From assembly GCA_026545225.1 (NCBI GenBank), contig CM048848.1, forward strand, positions 12,256,853-12,320,852: 64,000 nucleotides of DNA, written 5' to 3'. The translations under genes were made by a program, and so were the position numbers. This document shows, in pieces, positions 11,265-22,594 of this stretch; the stretch's first letter is position 1, and each line of letters begins with the position of its first letter. The stretch comes from Cornus controversa (lineage: Eukaryota > Streptophyta > Magnoliopsida > Cornales > Cornaceae). The notes under the pieces were generated by a model. That model had not been told where the DNA came from and did no database searches. It saw only the letters and a program-made list of their open reading frames with translations.

Positions 11265-13100
11265 TTGCTCTTTCAGTTCTTTCTATTTTGCCAGTGCCAT
11301 AGAAATGGGTGTTGTACCAGGTATGACGTCAATGGCAAACTCAACATCCCATCTAGGAGGTAATTCCATTAGTTCCCCTGGAAATACATCATCAAATTCA
11401 CGAACAACTACCAGAAAACTTTTAAAATTTCACCCTTCTTCTTTGACCAAAAGACTAGTCAAGAAGAATTTAGAATCACTTCTACCCCTCGATCCATAGA
11501 GTGATAAACAATGAAAATTACTCCGCTCACCCACGAACTAAAAACAATCTCCTTCCGGTGTATACACCGACACCCTTCTCCGATAACAATCAATGTTGGG
11601 TCAAAAAGTGGATAGCCAATCCATTCCAAGAATGACCTCAAAACTTGTCATATCGAGGAGAACAAAATCAAATACTAACCACTGATTTCAATTTTTATCT
11701 CACTTGCTCGACAAACCATATCTAGGGTCACCCTACCCCCCAACTTATGTATCCATACGTAAGGCTTTATCCAAGGTCGACACCTCTAATCCCAAAGTAA
11801 ATGTAAAAACATTGGATATAAATGAATGAGATGCACCTAAGTCAATCAAGACTCTAGCCCACGAACTAGATACTAGAAATATACCTCAAACTACAGAAGA
11901 ACCCACTGGAATCTGAACTGGAGTGATAGCATAAGTACGACCTTGTATTCCCCATCTTGATTGACCACTCCCCTAATTACTGGACTACTAAGTAGAAGCA
12001 CTCAGAGTCACTCCCCTCACTAGTTGTGAACTCTGAACCGATAGCGTAGGCTGTGGTGATTGAGGAACTTCAAATCCCAATTGTACCCCAGAAGCCTGAG
12101 AATGATGCTGCTGTGACCCCGTAGCACTATAAGAACCTTTCCTCTTCTATGGGAAATCCCTCACAATATGACCCAGCTGACCACATCTATAACACTTCCT
12201 CGAATCCTCCTCAAGTGTAGGCTATAGCTGTGGGCATTTTGACCGGTAATGTTCCACTTGTTGACATTGAAAACATTTTACCTTGTCCCGAGAGGATCCT
12301 ATAGGCATAAAAATTATAGAAAATGACTATGTCTATTGTGGTCCTTGTGAATAGGAACCGCTTCCATTGTGTTTCTTCTTTGGATTACCCTCTGAATGAG
12401 AAACCACATTCTAAGACTAATTTTTTAAGTCTCGTAGCCTCTGGATGTCATTATCGTTAGCCTCAGCTAACAATGCAAACCTAACCACCTCCGCATAAAT
12501 GGGCAAGTCGAAGATAGTGACCTTGGTTTTTAACTCAAAATTGAAGTCCCTTCACAAACCTTCTAGCCTTCACTTGTTCATTTGCCACCAACTCTGGTGC
12601 AAATCTATATAAAGCTATAAATTTGTTTGCATAGTCCATCACACTTACTACTTTATGAATTAAGTGTATGAACTCATTCTGCAATGCTTCCTTCACTGTA
12701 TCCAGAAAATATTTCTCAAGGAACAACCCCCGAAAAGTTTCCAATTCTATATCCCTCGCCACCCTCGTAAGCTGAATAGGAACCATTGAAATTATTAGAT
12801 CATCTTCATCTATCCTTAGCATATCAAATTCCTTAGATATTTGCTCAAGCCAATCCTCCGCAGCCATAGGATCTACCCATTCCATCAAACATAGGAGGGT
12901 TCATCTTTTTAAACATCTCTAGAACTTTCATCGCTCTTTTCCCCCCTCCTTGTGCCTGATTTTACAATCCTTCATTAGCTATTCTAGCCAACAACTGAAT
13001 GGCAACAGTTATATCTCTGACCAACTATACCCCATCTATCTGTAGGGGTGGTGGAATATGATCCACTCCCCTCCCACGACCTCTCCTTGGTGGCATAATT
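11265..13100 (-). mobile_element. gag-protease and start of reverse transcriptase (fossil)
   Basis: The minus strand holds a Retrotrans_gag-type segment (12535-12888: WLEQISKEFDML, then FLEKYF, then FxxLxRFAPELV), two CCHC-type knuckles (about 12170-12290; CYRCGQLGHIVRD and CFQCQQVEHYRSKC), a protease with VLIDLGAS (about 11850) and the reverse-transcriptase entry ELPPRWDVEFAIDVIPGTTP (about 11310-11370). This order and the last motif are typical of Tekay/Del chromoviruses. The rest of pol is absent. Confidence 0.82.
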
Positions 13101-13319
13101 CTAATAAACATGAGCAGAGAGATTAATCACAAATATACATCAATTAATCAACTCTACGCACTCATAAAACTATGTTATTCCACTCAACGCAACATAAGCC
13201 ATAAGTGCTTCTTAACCCTAACCCTGACCCCACATTCTTAGGTGTTCAAATCTATTACGAAACAATCGATCCTTAACCTTCGTCTTTAAGTATTCAAACC
13301 TATAACTCTAATACTACAC

Positions 13320-15283
13320 TGTCACGCCCGTATTCCTACTAATGGGCCCTTTGTAAGATAGCAAATCAAAACTGATCACTCAACCCAGCTTAATCAACAC
13401 CTTAAGTTTTTCGATTAATCAAAAGTGGGGTTTTGACTTCGATTAATTGAATTTCTTGTGTAATTTCTATCAAAACATGCTAATTTTTGACCCTCAAATG
13501 TGACCAGTTCTTTGATTAATTGAATGCCAGTGTTTGATTAATCGAAGGGCTAGTTTCGATTGATCGTAGCCCTTCCTGCTGAGGTTCTCATTTCCCTGTC
13601 ATTTCAACTTCAAACACCAGTTTAAATGCATTAAACCATCCCTACATCCCAGCCTTTATCTACACATGTTTATACACAACTGTTACATGCATAAACGTCG
13701 ACCTAATTATAAGAAAACCTCATGCTTGGAAACATACAACATTTGACGCATGTATGCCTATATATAATTCTAAAAAAAAAAATTCACCTTATACATTTCT
13801 AAAAGCATAATGACCACATCTCGGACATACAAAACACAAAAATAATCAAAAAGAGTTCTTCTAAACTTTAAATCCAACTCATGCATAGCATAGCTACGTG
13901 TCATGCTTCCTAGCATTCTAATCAAATGCCACAATTTTTTTTATTAACATGGCATACACGTCAATAAACATGACAATTCATAATGCTCAATTTAATATAG
14001 GCTTCATTGCACAACTACATCATACCTATAACATATGACAAAAAATTAATTCGAACATAAAGTCAAACACAGAATCATATTGCTCTCGGAATTGTGCTCA
14101 CACTCACACTTCGATACATGCTTATGTCCTGTACCAATCTATAGTTATTTTGAGCTACTAACCCATTCAGTAACAACCCTCTTGTGCAAGTTTGAGATCT
14201 TTTAACCCAGGAGGATCTTTTCGCCCTCTACTTTTCACATGAGTCACTTTCCAAAAATTTTCCCCATTTGCCAAGCATAACACATTTAGCACACATGGAT
14301 ACACACATTCTCAAAGCAATAGCACCCATATCAGGCCTTAAGTTCATATATAACATATCATGTAATGAACCATACTTGACATATACAATTCAATCTTTTC
14401 ACATTGAAATTGGGCAAAATCATTCAAGTTAAAAGTAGGGTTCCAACACATATTCCAAAAATCTCATATATGTAATATATATCACATAAAGCTTACACAT
14501 ACAAGTCTTGCATCCTAAATCAAAATTTTAAACCATTTCTCTATGAAAACATAAAGAACATCATTTAAATCACAAGTTCTATCATAAAACCTCAAATGAT
14601 CATATATAACATGAAAACATTCATTTTATGCATATAACATGAAATAAAACTTGTATTGAATGACTCGACACATACCCCCTACTTCAAGAAATGAAAAATC
14701 AAGTTAAACCTCAAATCCACCAAACCAAAATTCACCCCAACCTAGCTTTGTTCAGATCAAATCGAAGCCCTCGCCAGGTAGAACAAACTTTCCTTCTTTA
14801 GCACCTTTCGAGTCAAGCCCCTAGGCCTTCAAAACCTATAAAGAAGATGAAGATGAAGATGAGAGAAGGAAGAGCTTGGCCGATTGTTTGGGAGCTAAAA
14901 AATGAGCCTAAATATCTGTATTTTGATATTTATAATCCCTAGGGAGTAAAATGATCAAAACACCCCTAGATCACTTAATGTACTCTCCCGACATTCGTTT
15001 TTGAATCCGAAAGCGGCTATGGCCTCAAAATAACCTCTACATCTCTTCTAAAATTCTATTTAGTCTAAAACTAAAAATTAAATTTTTTACAAAAATATTC
15101 GATTTCTCAGACTCACTCGACCCTTGTCCCGGGCTCCGCCGACCCAAAAATCTCAAAGTGACCCAAATGGTTTAGAAAACTCTCCAGACCTCTAAACATG
15201 TCCTCAGATATGTAAATTATATTTAAAACATATGCATATCTATTTATAATTTTATTTTAAAAAATAATAAATGGATCTCTACA
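13320..15283 (-). repeat. 5' LTR of the antisense chromovirus
   Basis: On the minus strand it runs from TGTAGAGATCCATTTATT to GGGCGTGACA and is followed by a weaker primer site (TAGTATTAGAG, about 13305-13317). It is 1.96 kb. It shares the ATTAATCGAA-type motifs with the partial LTR at 9645-11258; visible divergence of roughly one base in ten suggests an age of a few million years or more. Confidence 0.8.
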
Positions 15284-15332
15284 GGAAATATAACCTGGGC
15301 TTGTGATTCGATCAGGCTCGACAACCTCAACA

Positions 15333-15711
15333 ATAACTAGTAGAATAGGTGCGGGTTGGACAATATGGAGGCAAGTTATTGAGATATTGTGTGATAAAAG
15401 GATAGTACATAATTTAAAAGGAAAAATTTATAAGACCGTTATTAGACCAACTATGTTGTATGGGGCGGAGTGTTGGGCCTTAAAAAAAAGACAATAGCAA
15501 CGCCTTTATGTGAAAAAAATGTGAATGCTAAGGTAAATTATTCGAGTGACTAGAAAAGATAAGGTAGAGAGTAAGGAAAAAATTAGGGGTGGCACCCATT
15601 TGTGAAAAAATTAGAGAGAGTAAATTGTGATGGTTTGGACATATGTATCGAAGACCTAGCAATGCACTATTGAAGCGAGGAAAACTAGTTGTGATAGAAG
15701 GTAAGCGATAG
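15333..15711 (+). mobile_element. L1-type LINE, piece 2 (ORF2 after the RT core)
   Basis: The plus strand reads TSRIGAGWTIWRQV, then CDKRIVHNLKGKIYKTVIRPTMLYGAECWALKK, the standard plant L1 continuation (RIxxGWxKWR, LKGKFYRTxxRPAMLYGxECW). An open frame covers 15303-15497; beyond it the match continues in other frames (RxTRKDK, WFGHVxRRP-like), so the LINE is interrupted by frame changes and stops. It ends at the copia insertion at about 15712. Confidence 0.85.
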
Positions 15712-15887
15712 ATATTAGATATTAGATTGTTATTTTCATTGTATTTTAGCTATGAGAGTAGAATAGTCTTTTCATACTTTTTGTTTGGCTATATAAACTC
15801 CTTTATGTGTATTCTCATATTATCTTCACTAATAGAAACCCTAGCGCCCTTTTTAATAACTTTTTCTCTCTCTTTGCAATTCTCACA
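15712..15887 (+). repeat. 5' LTR of the copia element
   Basis: It runs from ATATTAG to TTCTCACA and is followed directly by the primer site. A TATATAAA box lies at about 15790-15797. The first bases contain ATATTAG twice, so the exact start is uncertain by seven bases. Confidence 0.75.
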
Positions 15888-15900
15888 TGGTATCATAACA
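15888..15900 (+). other. Copia primer binding site
   Basis: TGGTATCATAACA directly after the 5' LTR matches the initiator tRNA-Met primer site (TGGTATCAGAGC) used by most plant copia elements. Confidence 0.75.
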
Positions 15901-16149
15901 ATGATCCAGATGAGTCCTTCGATTGGTAATAACATGGAAGAACTACACATCCCATCCACGCAGTTCGCGGATCCAACTCTGTAGTGAGTTAACTGAGGGT
16001 TACAGGTGCAGCGCGCCTCTACCGATGTTCGGGATATCGCTTCCGTCTGACATCAAACTAGTTTGCTTCTTTAGCATTTTTTCTAGTTTTGTTTCGATCG
16101 ACATCTTGTTCTTGGATTTTTTTTTAAAATCTATTGTTGTTCGTTTATC

Positions 16150-16940
16150 TGTTATTTTTTGCAATGACTGGTGAAAGAGATGATTATCTACAATCAATTA
16201 GTGTAAGATTGAATGACAACAATTACTTGTATTGGAGTTATATAATAAGGAACTTTTTGAAAGGGAAAAGATTGTTGGGTTATGTCAGTGGCGTAGTAAA
16301 CAAACCTGCAAATCCTATAGCTGAAGAATATACAGATCTGTTGGACAGTTGGGAAGCAAACAACTCAAAAATTGTTACTTGGATTAATAATTCTGTTGAG
16401 CACTCCATTGGTACACAATTGAGAAAATGTGAAATAGTAAAACAAGTGGATCACTTGGCAAGATTGTACACATAATCCAACTTTGCCAAACAATATCACT
16501 TGGAAGTCGAGATCTGAGTAGTGCAGTAAAAGGATATGAGTATTCAGAAGTTTTACTGAACGATGTCTGATATTTGGGACCAACTGGCTCTCACGGAGTC
16601 AGCGTCCCTTCAGTGCCATGTTGACTACCTCACTCGTAGAGAAGAACAATATCTTGTTCAATTTTTAATGGCCCTACGTGATGATTTTGAGGGACTTTAG
16701 AGAAATATTTTGCATTGTAATCCCTATCCCCCTATTTATGCGGTTGTAAGTGAAATTTTGGCTAAAGAGACACGGCTCAAGACTCAGGCAGTAAAGGACC
16801 CTTTCCCAGTGTCTAGTCAATATATTTTGGTTGTCACTACTAAGCCATCTTTAAGTAACCAGATGAGGCCCTCTTCAAAGGTTGGTTTCGATGAATGTAA
16901 TTTTTGTAAGCAGAAAAGTCATTGGAAGGCCTAATGTCCT
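16150..16940 (+). mobile_element. Copia gag region (fossil)
   Basis: The N-terminal part reads LQSISVRLNDNNYLYWSYI, then NFLKGKRLLGYVSG, then DSWEANNSKIVTWINNSVEHSIG, typical of the copia gag_3/UBN2-type family. A CNFCKQKSHWK knuckle lies at about 16899-16930. Gag packages element RNA in the cytoplasm; this copy is a fossil. Confidence 0.82.
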
Positions 16941-17469
16941 AAATTATTTAATAAAGCACAACCACCATAGCGGCAGTGGTGGCAACCCCCACCACAGTAG
17001 CAGTGGCGGTAGCCCACACCTTAGTTATAATGGCATTCAGGAGGGCAGTCCCAATAGTGAGTTTATAGGCCTCCACACAGATCGACCATAGACACGTTTG
17101 GCTCTGATCTATAAAATTGGTCATGAAACATTTCCTCAAAATGTTACTAACTATGGATAGAGTTAGGAGGTAAATTAATATACCATCTAAAGGCCTATCA
17201 TGTTGAGGAACTTGGAAAGAGATTGAGCCAAGGATTGGCTTCAATTATGTGATTCTGGTTATTCTGTTCATTTTTCTTCCACTTCTTGTCATGTATAGGA
17301 TCCTCAATCCCAGAAGTTGATTGGGACAGGCCATAGGCAGGGGGGCTTATATGTTTTGGATGAGCTACAAGTTTCAGATGTAGCTGCTTTGGGTGTTGAT
17401 TTGTTTTCCTTTCATTTAGATTCCTCTTCTTCCAATTTTACTTATGTCATTCTAGACTTGGGCATTTTT

Positions 17470-18480
17470 GGCCCCTCGTTTAAAATATTTGGTTTTTAGA
17501 GAATTTTTGGGTAAGTTGCAATCACATGATATTTTCAATTGTAGTGGTTGTAAACTAGCTAAATTCTCTGCCCTACCCTTTAATCGAAGTGTTTATTATT
17601 CTATTGCACTGTTTGATTTGATTTATTTTGATGTATGGGGCCATGCCCCTGTCGCAACAAAAGGGAGGTTGATATATTATATTTCTTTCATTGATGATTA
17701 CACTAAATATTATTAGGTTTATCTAATGAAATGTCATTCTAAATTTATAAACATTTATACTGATTTTTGGTTACTTGTTAGAACTCAACATTCTGCTGTT
17801 ATCAAGTGTTTTCATTGTGATTTGGGTGGGGAGTATACTTCTACAGCCTTTTCTGAGTTGTTTCGCTCTAATGGTACTATGCACCAATCATCTTATACTG
17901 ACACTCCCCAACAGAATGGGGCTGCAAAAAGGAAGGATCGACACATTGTTGAGACATCTCATTCTCTTCTATTGTTTGCTAGTGTCCCTAGTGAATTTTG
18001 GGAAGAAGATGTTCTCACAGCTGTTCACTTGATTAATAAAATTTTCACATCTCATACTTCAGGTCTCTCCCTTTATGAAAAGTTGTATGGTCATGCTCTC
18101 AACCACTCATTTTTATGGATTTTTGGTTGTACATCTTTTGTTCTTTGTCCCAGTGTTAAGTATAATAAGTTATTATCACGCTCTACCATTTGTGTCTTTC
18201 TTGGTTATGGTGAATGTCAAAAGGGTTATCATTGTTTTGATCATGTTGCTCATAAATTATATGTCTCCCGTCATATTTTATTCCTTGAGCATATTCCTTT
18301 CTTTTCTATTCCTACCATCTCTCATAACACAACTAACTCAGCCCTTATCCGAATTGACCGCTTCTCTATTGATGCAAGTGAAACTCTACCATCTATTGTT
18401 TCATCCTTTGCAGATGATAAACCACCTCCTACTACCCATTCTCCTCTTCCTGTTCAACCTTTTTCCTTATGATTTCTCTC
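17470..18480 (+). mobile_element. Copia integrase region (fossil)
   Basis: The segment includes a pre-integrase zinc-finger part (CSGCKLAKFSALPF), the core start FDLIYFDVWG and FIDDYTKYY, the CDLGGEYTSTAFSELF motif, the QQNGAAKRKDRHIVE motif and the FGCTSFVL to KGYHCFD C-terminal stretch. This order is standard for copia, where integrase precedes reverse transcriptase. Confidence 0.85.
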
Positions 18481-18739
18481 GCAAGACTCCAGTAGCTACG
18501 GATGATTTAGTCTGTGATGTTTCTGATGCTCCACTCTTTACAGATGATGATACTCTATCCCCTCATATGGCACCCAATTTCCTCCTACTTCTTGCTTCCC
18601 TAAGCGTACTTGTAACTCCACTCAGTTACCAGATTTTGCTTATTCTTATTATTTTAGTACATTTACTTCATTCTTAGCATCTATTCACACTTTTTGTGAG
18701 CTTGTCTCTTATACAGAGGCAATTCTTGATCCCTTTTGG

Positions 18740-20150
18740 CAGCAGGCTATGAATGAGGAATTTTCTGTTTTGCATCGAACGAATACTTGGGACTTAGTGT
18801 CGCTCCTGCCTGGTAAGAGCACAATTGGTTCTTGTCGGGTTTATAAAATTAAAACTAAATCAGATGACTCAATTGAGCAGTATAAAGCTAGGTAGGTTAC
18901 CTAGGGTTTTCTACAACAGTATGGTTTGGATTATGAGGAGACTTTTGCTCTAGTTGACAAGATGACGACTGTCCGTGCTCTTATTACAGTGGCCTTTGTC
19001 CATCAATGACATATTTCTTAGATGGATATTAGAATTTCTTTTTTGAATGGAGATCTTCCTCCTGGTGACTCTTATAATTATGGAGTATTTTGCAGGCTCA
19101 AGAAGGCCTTATTTGGTCTCAAACAGGCCCCTCGAGCTTGGTTTGAGAAGTTCACTATGGTGATTACTAACCATGTTTTTTACTCTAGTGCTCATAATTC
19201 GGCTCTATTTATTAAGTTTACTTCTATTGGTCGTATTCTTCTTTCACTCTATGTTGATGACATTATTATTACGGGTGATGATATTGATGGAATTATAGCA
19301 TCAAAGACCAAATTAGCTAATCAGTTTAACTTGAAGGATTTGGGAGCTCTACGGTACTTCTTGGGTATTGAGGTAGTATTTTTCACCCAAGGTTTATCTT
19401 CTTTCTCATTCTAAGTACACAGTGGACATCCTTTAGTGAGCTCGTCTTACGGATACTCAGACTGTTGATACTCTTATCGAGCTTAATGCTCATTATGCAC
19501 CTACAGATGGTATTCTTTTGTCAGATCTCACATTGTATCGGACTATTGTTTGCAGCTTACTCTATCTCACTATTACTCGTCCTGACATTACATATGATAT
19601 CCACATTATTAGTCAGTTCATTGCGTCCTGCTCTAAAGTTCATTGGGCTGTTATTCTTCGCAATATGCATTATCTTCAGGGTACTCTTTATTAGAGTCTT
19701 GTATTTTCTTCGACATTATCTTTTGAGCTTTGTGCATACTCTGATGCTGATTACGTTGGTGATCCAACTAATTGTAAGTCTAGTACATGTTTTTACATTC
19801 TAGGGTGACTCTCTCAATTTTTGGAAGAGCAAGAAGCAGAAAGTTATCTCTCGATATTTCACAGAGACTGAATTCCGTGCTATGGCATCTACTACAAATG
19901 AGGTTGTGTGGTTGCGTTGTTATTAGTAGATATGGGTGTCACTTTTTCTACTCCCACCCTATTTACTGCAATAATAAGAGTGTTATTCAGATTGCTCCCA
20001 AATCAGTCTTCTATGAGCGGACCAAGCACATTGAGATCTATTGTCATACCACTCAGCATCATCTCCAGTGTGGGATGATTACTTTGCCTTTTGTCTCCTC
20101 TTCCATGCAGATTCCAGATTTCTTTATGGAGTCTCAAACCATTCAAGGCT
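18740..20150 (+). mobile_element. Copia reverse transcriptase and RNase H region (fossil)
   Basis: RT motifs are present: NTWDLVSLLPGK, a DIRISFLNGDL segment, LKKALFGLKQAPRAWFEKF, and LYVDDIIITG holding the catalytic YVDD box. Then LKDLGALRYFLGIEV and, further on, the RNase H region with a terminal TKHIEI(D/Y)CHTTQHH motif. The same domains appear in the truncated relative at 3718-6310. Confidence 0.87.
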
Positions 20151-20216
20151 TTCGATTTTTTGTTGGCAAACTCTCGATGCTTCTTGCTGCCACATCCTGA
20201 GTTTGAGGGGGGGGGG

Positions 20217-20395
20217 ATATTAGGTTGTTATTTTCATTTTATTTTAGCTATGAGGGTAGAATAGTCTTTTCATACTTTCTTGTTTGACTATATAAACCTT
20301 TTTATGTGTATTCCGATCTCCTATTATCTTCACTAATAGAAACCCTAGCCCCTTTGTTTTTTTATCTTTTCTCATCTCTCTTTGCAATTCTTATA
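20217..20395 (+). repeat. 3' LTR of the copia element
   Basis: It follows the polypurine tract GAGTTTGAGGGG(G)n at 20199-20216. It matches 15712-15887 and 6132-6310 and is followed by the L1 reading frame, so the edge is well fixed. Confidence 0.78.
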
Positions 20396-20590
20396 ATAAA
20401 GAGTGCAACCAAAAATTACATGGAATGAAGTTATAAAAAATGAATTTAAAAAGATAAATTTGGTGGGAGAAATGGCATGTAATACGAAATACTGGAGAGA
20501 GAGAATTCATATGACTGGCCCCATTCATATGAGACTGATGCAAGGATGATGATGATAATAGAAAGAGATGGTTTCTGCTACTTCTTTTAG
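20396..20590 (+). mobile_element. L1-type LINE, piece 3 (ORF2 C-terminus and tail)
   Basis: The plus strand reads PKITWNEVIKNDLKKINLVGEM, then YWRERIHMTGPIHMRLMQG, the plant L1 C-terminus (ITWxEVVKxDLK, WRxRIHVADP), ending in GATGATGATGATAATAG. It completes pieces 1 and 2. In all, about 670 bp of a 5'-truncated L1 remains around three later insertions. An equal sequence at 6311-6490 belongs to the duplicated copy. Confidence 0.83.
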
Positions 20591-21290
20591 ACATTTTTTC
20601 TATTCATGTAAAAATTTTCTTATTTAATAACTAAAGTTATGAATCTAACTTATTTGATTTGAAACACGTAAATTCTTGAATTTAACTTTTTTTTAAGACA
20701 TGAAACAAAAATATCATTATAATTACTACAAACATAAAGTTGCAATTACGAATATGAAAAATAAAATTAGTTGTTTTTCCCATGAACCTTACTTTTTTCA
20801 AAAAAAAAAAAAATAACCTATTTCCATTATTATGCTGGTTGTTGAAATAATTTCAAATACTTTCCATTATCCTAAAAATTATAATAATAAAAAATTTGAT
20901 AGTAATGTAATATATGATACAATGTCCTAGTGGTTAATGAGTTTTTGGATGGGTGTGGTGTATCATGTGTAAATTTAATTGTCTCTATGTCCATGTAACT
21001 GTTATGCATTAATGTTTATAATTATCATTATTTTAGTTTTAGTGGTGTCTGGCTAAACGGAAGTGAGAGCTTTTATGTGTCAACTTGTGTCAATATGTGA
21101 AGGGAGTGTTGAAAATGTGTGCCAAGTGTAATAAGAGTATATGCAATGAGTCTACGATGTGATGTGTAAGTAATTTGATTAGGAACTCTTTGGAGTCGAA
21201 GGAACTACAATAGTATAGTGATAAATGTAAACTTAATAAAGGGTGTAGACTTGTAGTATTGGAGACTTTGTTTAAGTTTTCTCCTAAAAA
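20591..21290. other. Flank shared with 6491-7200
   Basis: AT-rich, no gene. It parallels 6491-7200 almost throughout and ends in one unit of the repeat that is present seven times at 7134-7560. It marks the right side of the duplicated segment; similarity stops near 21290. Confidence 0.7.
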
Positions 21291-21570
21291 ATATATGTAC
21301 TTATTTTTTATAATTTGCTATCATTATTGGACCAACTGATACTTTTTATTATGCATTCTTACTATCTTCCCTCTAAGTTTGTGTTATTTTGTTTTTATTG
21401 TTTAATGATATTTAAATTTGCTCTCGAATTTTGCCTTGTTGGTGGTGATAATTTTGGTGGTTGATTCGAAGCGTTAGGATTGTGATAGTTGTCTTGAGAT
21501 TTGATTTATAAACTAAATTATCTATTCTTTTTTCCAAACACTATTATTTTTCTTTCCTTATATTTACTGA
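21291..21570. other. Unannotated AT-rich gap
   Basis: I see no gene, repeat structure or known element in these 280 bases. Confidence 0.4.
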
Positions 21571-21819
21571 TGTGTTTTAAAATTTTAACCCGACCTACTG
21601 AAGTATAGACAAATAGGCAAAAACGAGATCGAACTCAAGATAATGCTTTTAAGAAGAAAAATTAATATGAATTCAAATTAATTTAAATCTAACCCAGTTG
21701 AACAAAGTTGGTTGATTTAGGATATTAAACTAAACATGCAAATAAAATGAGATTCAATTAATAGAAAATGGATAATAACCAAGGCATCAGATTCTATCAC
21801 CATTAAATCCATAACATTA

Positions 21820-22341
21820 TATTGGAAATTAATCTCATTCGTTCGGCACAATGGAAGCATATCATCACATCAACAATCATACAAGCAAATATGGTGATAA
21901 TAATCAAACACATCCACGTACAACACAATATTTTATATGATCCACCCAACTCTAAGGCTACGTCTATGGAGAGAGAGATTTCACTATAATTGAGAAGGAA
22001 TATATACCACGCGAAGAGCATGGCTACCACACACATTCTTTCACTCTTTACTGACATCTTTCTCCCAGAATTAAATATACTTTCTCCTCTCCTCAAAGCA
22101 CTCATCAACCCCTTATATCTTTCATCTCTCTCTACCCATCAACTCCACTCACTCATGAGGTTACATGTCTCTCAACCCATACCCTAGGTATCTATTTATA
22201 GAGTCTAAAATTCAATTCCTTATTGGACAAGGGTTATAATTTCTTACAACCCAAGACCTTCCTAACAAAAAATTTCCTAAAATACAACTCTAAAATAAAA
22301 ACAAATTTACACAAGGAATTTGATACACACAATATTTAACA
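21820..22341 (-). repeat. 3' LTR of the TRIM
   Basis: On the minus strand it starts TGTTAAATATTGTGTG and ends AATTTCCAATA. A TATA-like CTATAAATAG lies on the minus strand at about 22193-22203. The LTR fragment at 37077 carries the same end sequence. Confidence 0.75.
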
Positions 22342-22594
22342 ATCTCCACCTTGTGTCAAATTCTATTAAGCCAATCCCACAACCTTGATTAGGTTACTCG
22401 ATCATTCAAACCTCCAAGAGTTCATCTTGACTACTCGAGCTCCATGTCGTTTAAACCAATCATGATTTTCTAACCATCATGATCAAATAACTCGATTGAT
22501 TGGCTCTACCTGTAAATGAAATCCGTTGCAACACCTATTGAGACTCCTTGTTTTTTCTGGATCTTCATCCTGAATCATCAGCTTTGATAACACT

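Larger units (their letters stand above)
9544..15283 (-). mobile_element. Ty3/gypsy chromovirus with repeated LTR/primer-site layout
   Basis: On the minus strand the order is LTR (15283 to 13320), primer site, gag, zinc knuckles, protease, start of reverse transcriptase, a second partial LTR (11258 to 9645), a second primer site, then about 90 bases ending GGGGCATTACA at 9544. The outer flanks GGCAA (9539-9543) and GGAAA (15284-15288) match at 4 of 5 positions. Most of pol is missing and the element is broken in many places. The second primer site after the second LTR suggests a tandem-LTR recombinant that later lost sequence. Confidence 0.8.
9283..15332 (-). mobile_element. Ty1/copia solo LTR, split by a gypsy insertion
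   Basis: The outer pieces, 9283-9543 and 15289-15332, form a minus-strand copia LTR of about 305 bp. On the minus strand it starts TGTTGAGGTTG and ends TTCCCAACA. The flanks ATATC (9278-9282) and ATAAC (15333-15337) match at 4 of 5 positions and sit exactly at the break in the L1 reading, which supports a simple insertion. No copia coding region is present, so it is a solo LTR. It is old and was later split by the chromovirus at 9544-15283. Confidence 0.75.
15712..20395 (+). mobile_element. Ty1/copia retrotransposon, near full-length fossil
   Basis: All parts are in order: 5' LTR (15712-15887), tRNA-Met-type primer site, gag, CCHC knuckle, integrase, reverse transcriptase, RNase H, G-run polypurine tract and 3' LTR (20217-20395). 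It sits inside an L1; the flank reads ATAG on the left and ATAA on the right (ATAG in the duplicate at 6311), so a short target duplication is plausible. The coding region is broken in many places. The LTRs differ at roughly one base in ten, pointing to an age of several million years. Confidence 0.9.

Noticed and set aside
12535-12888. Host gene on the minus strand
   Set aside because: The residues fit the Retrotrans_gag family, and zinc knuckles and protease follow in order, so it is part of the chromovirus.
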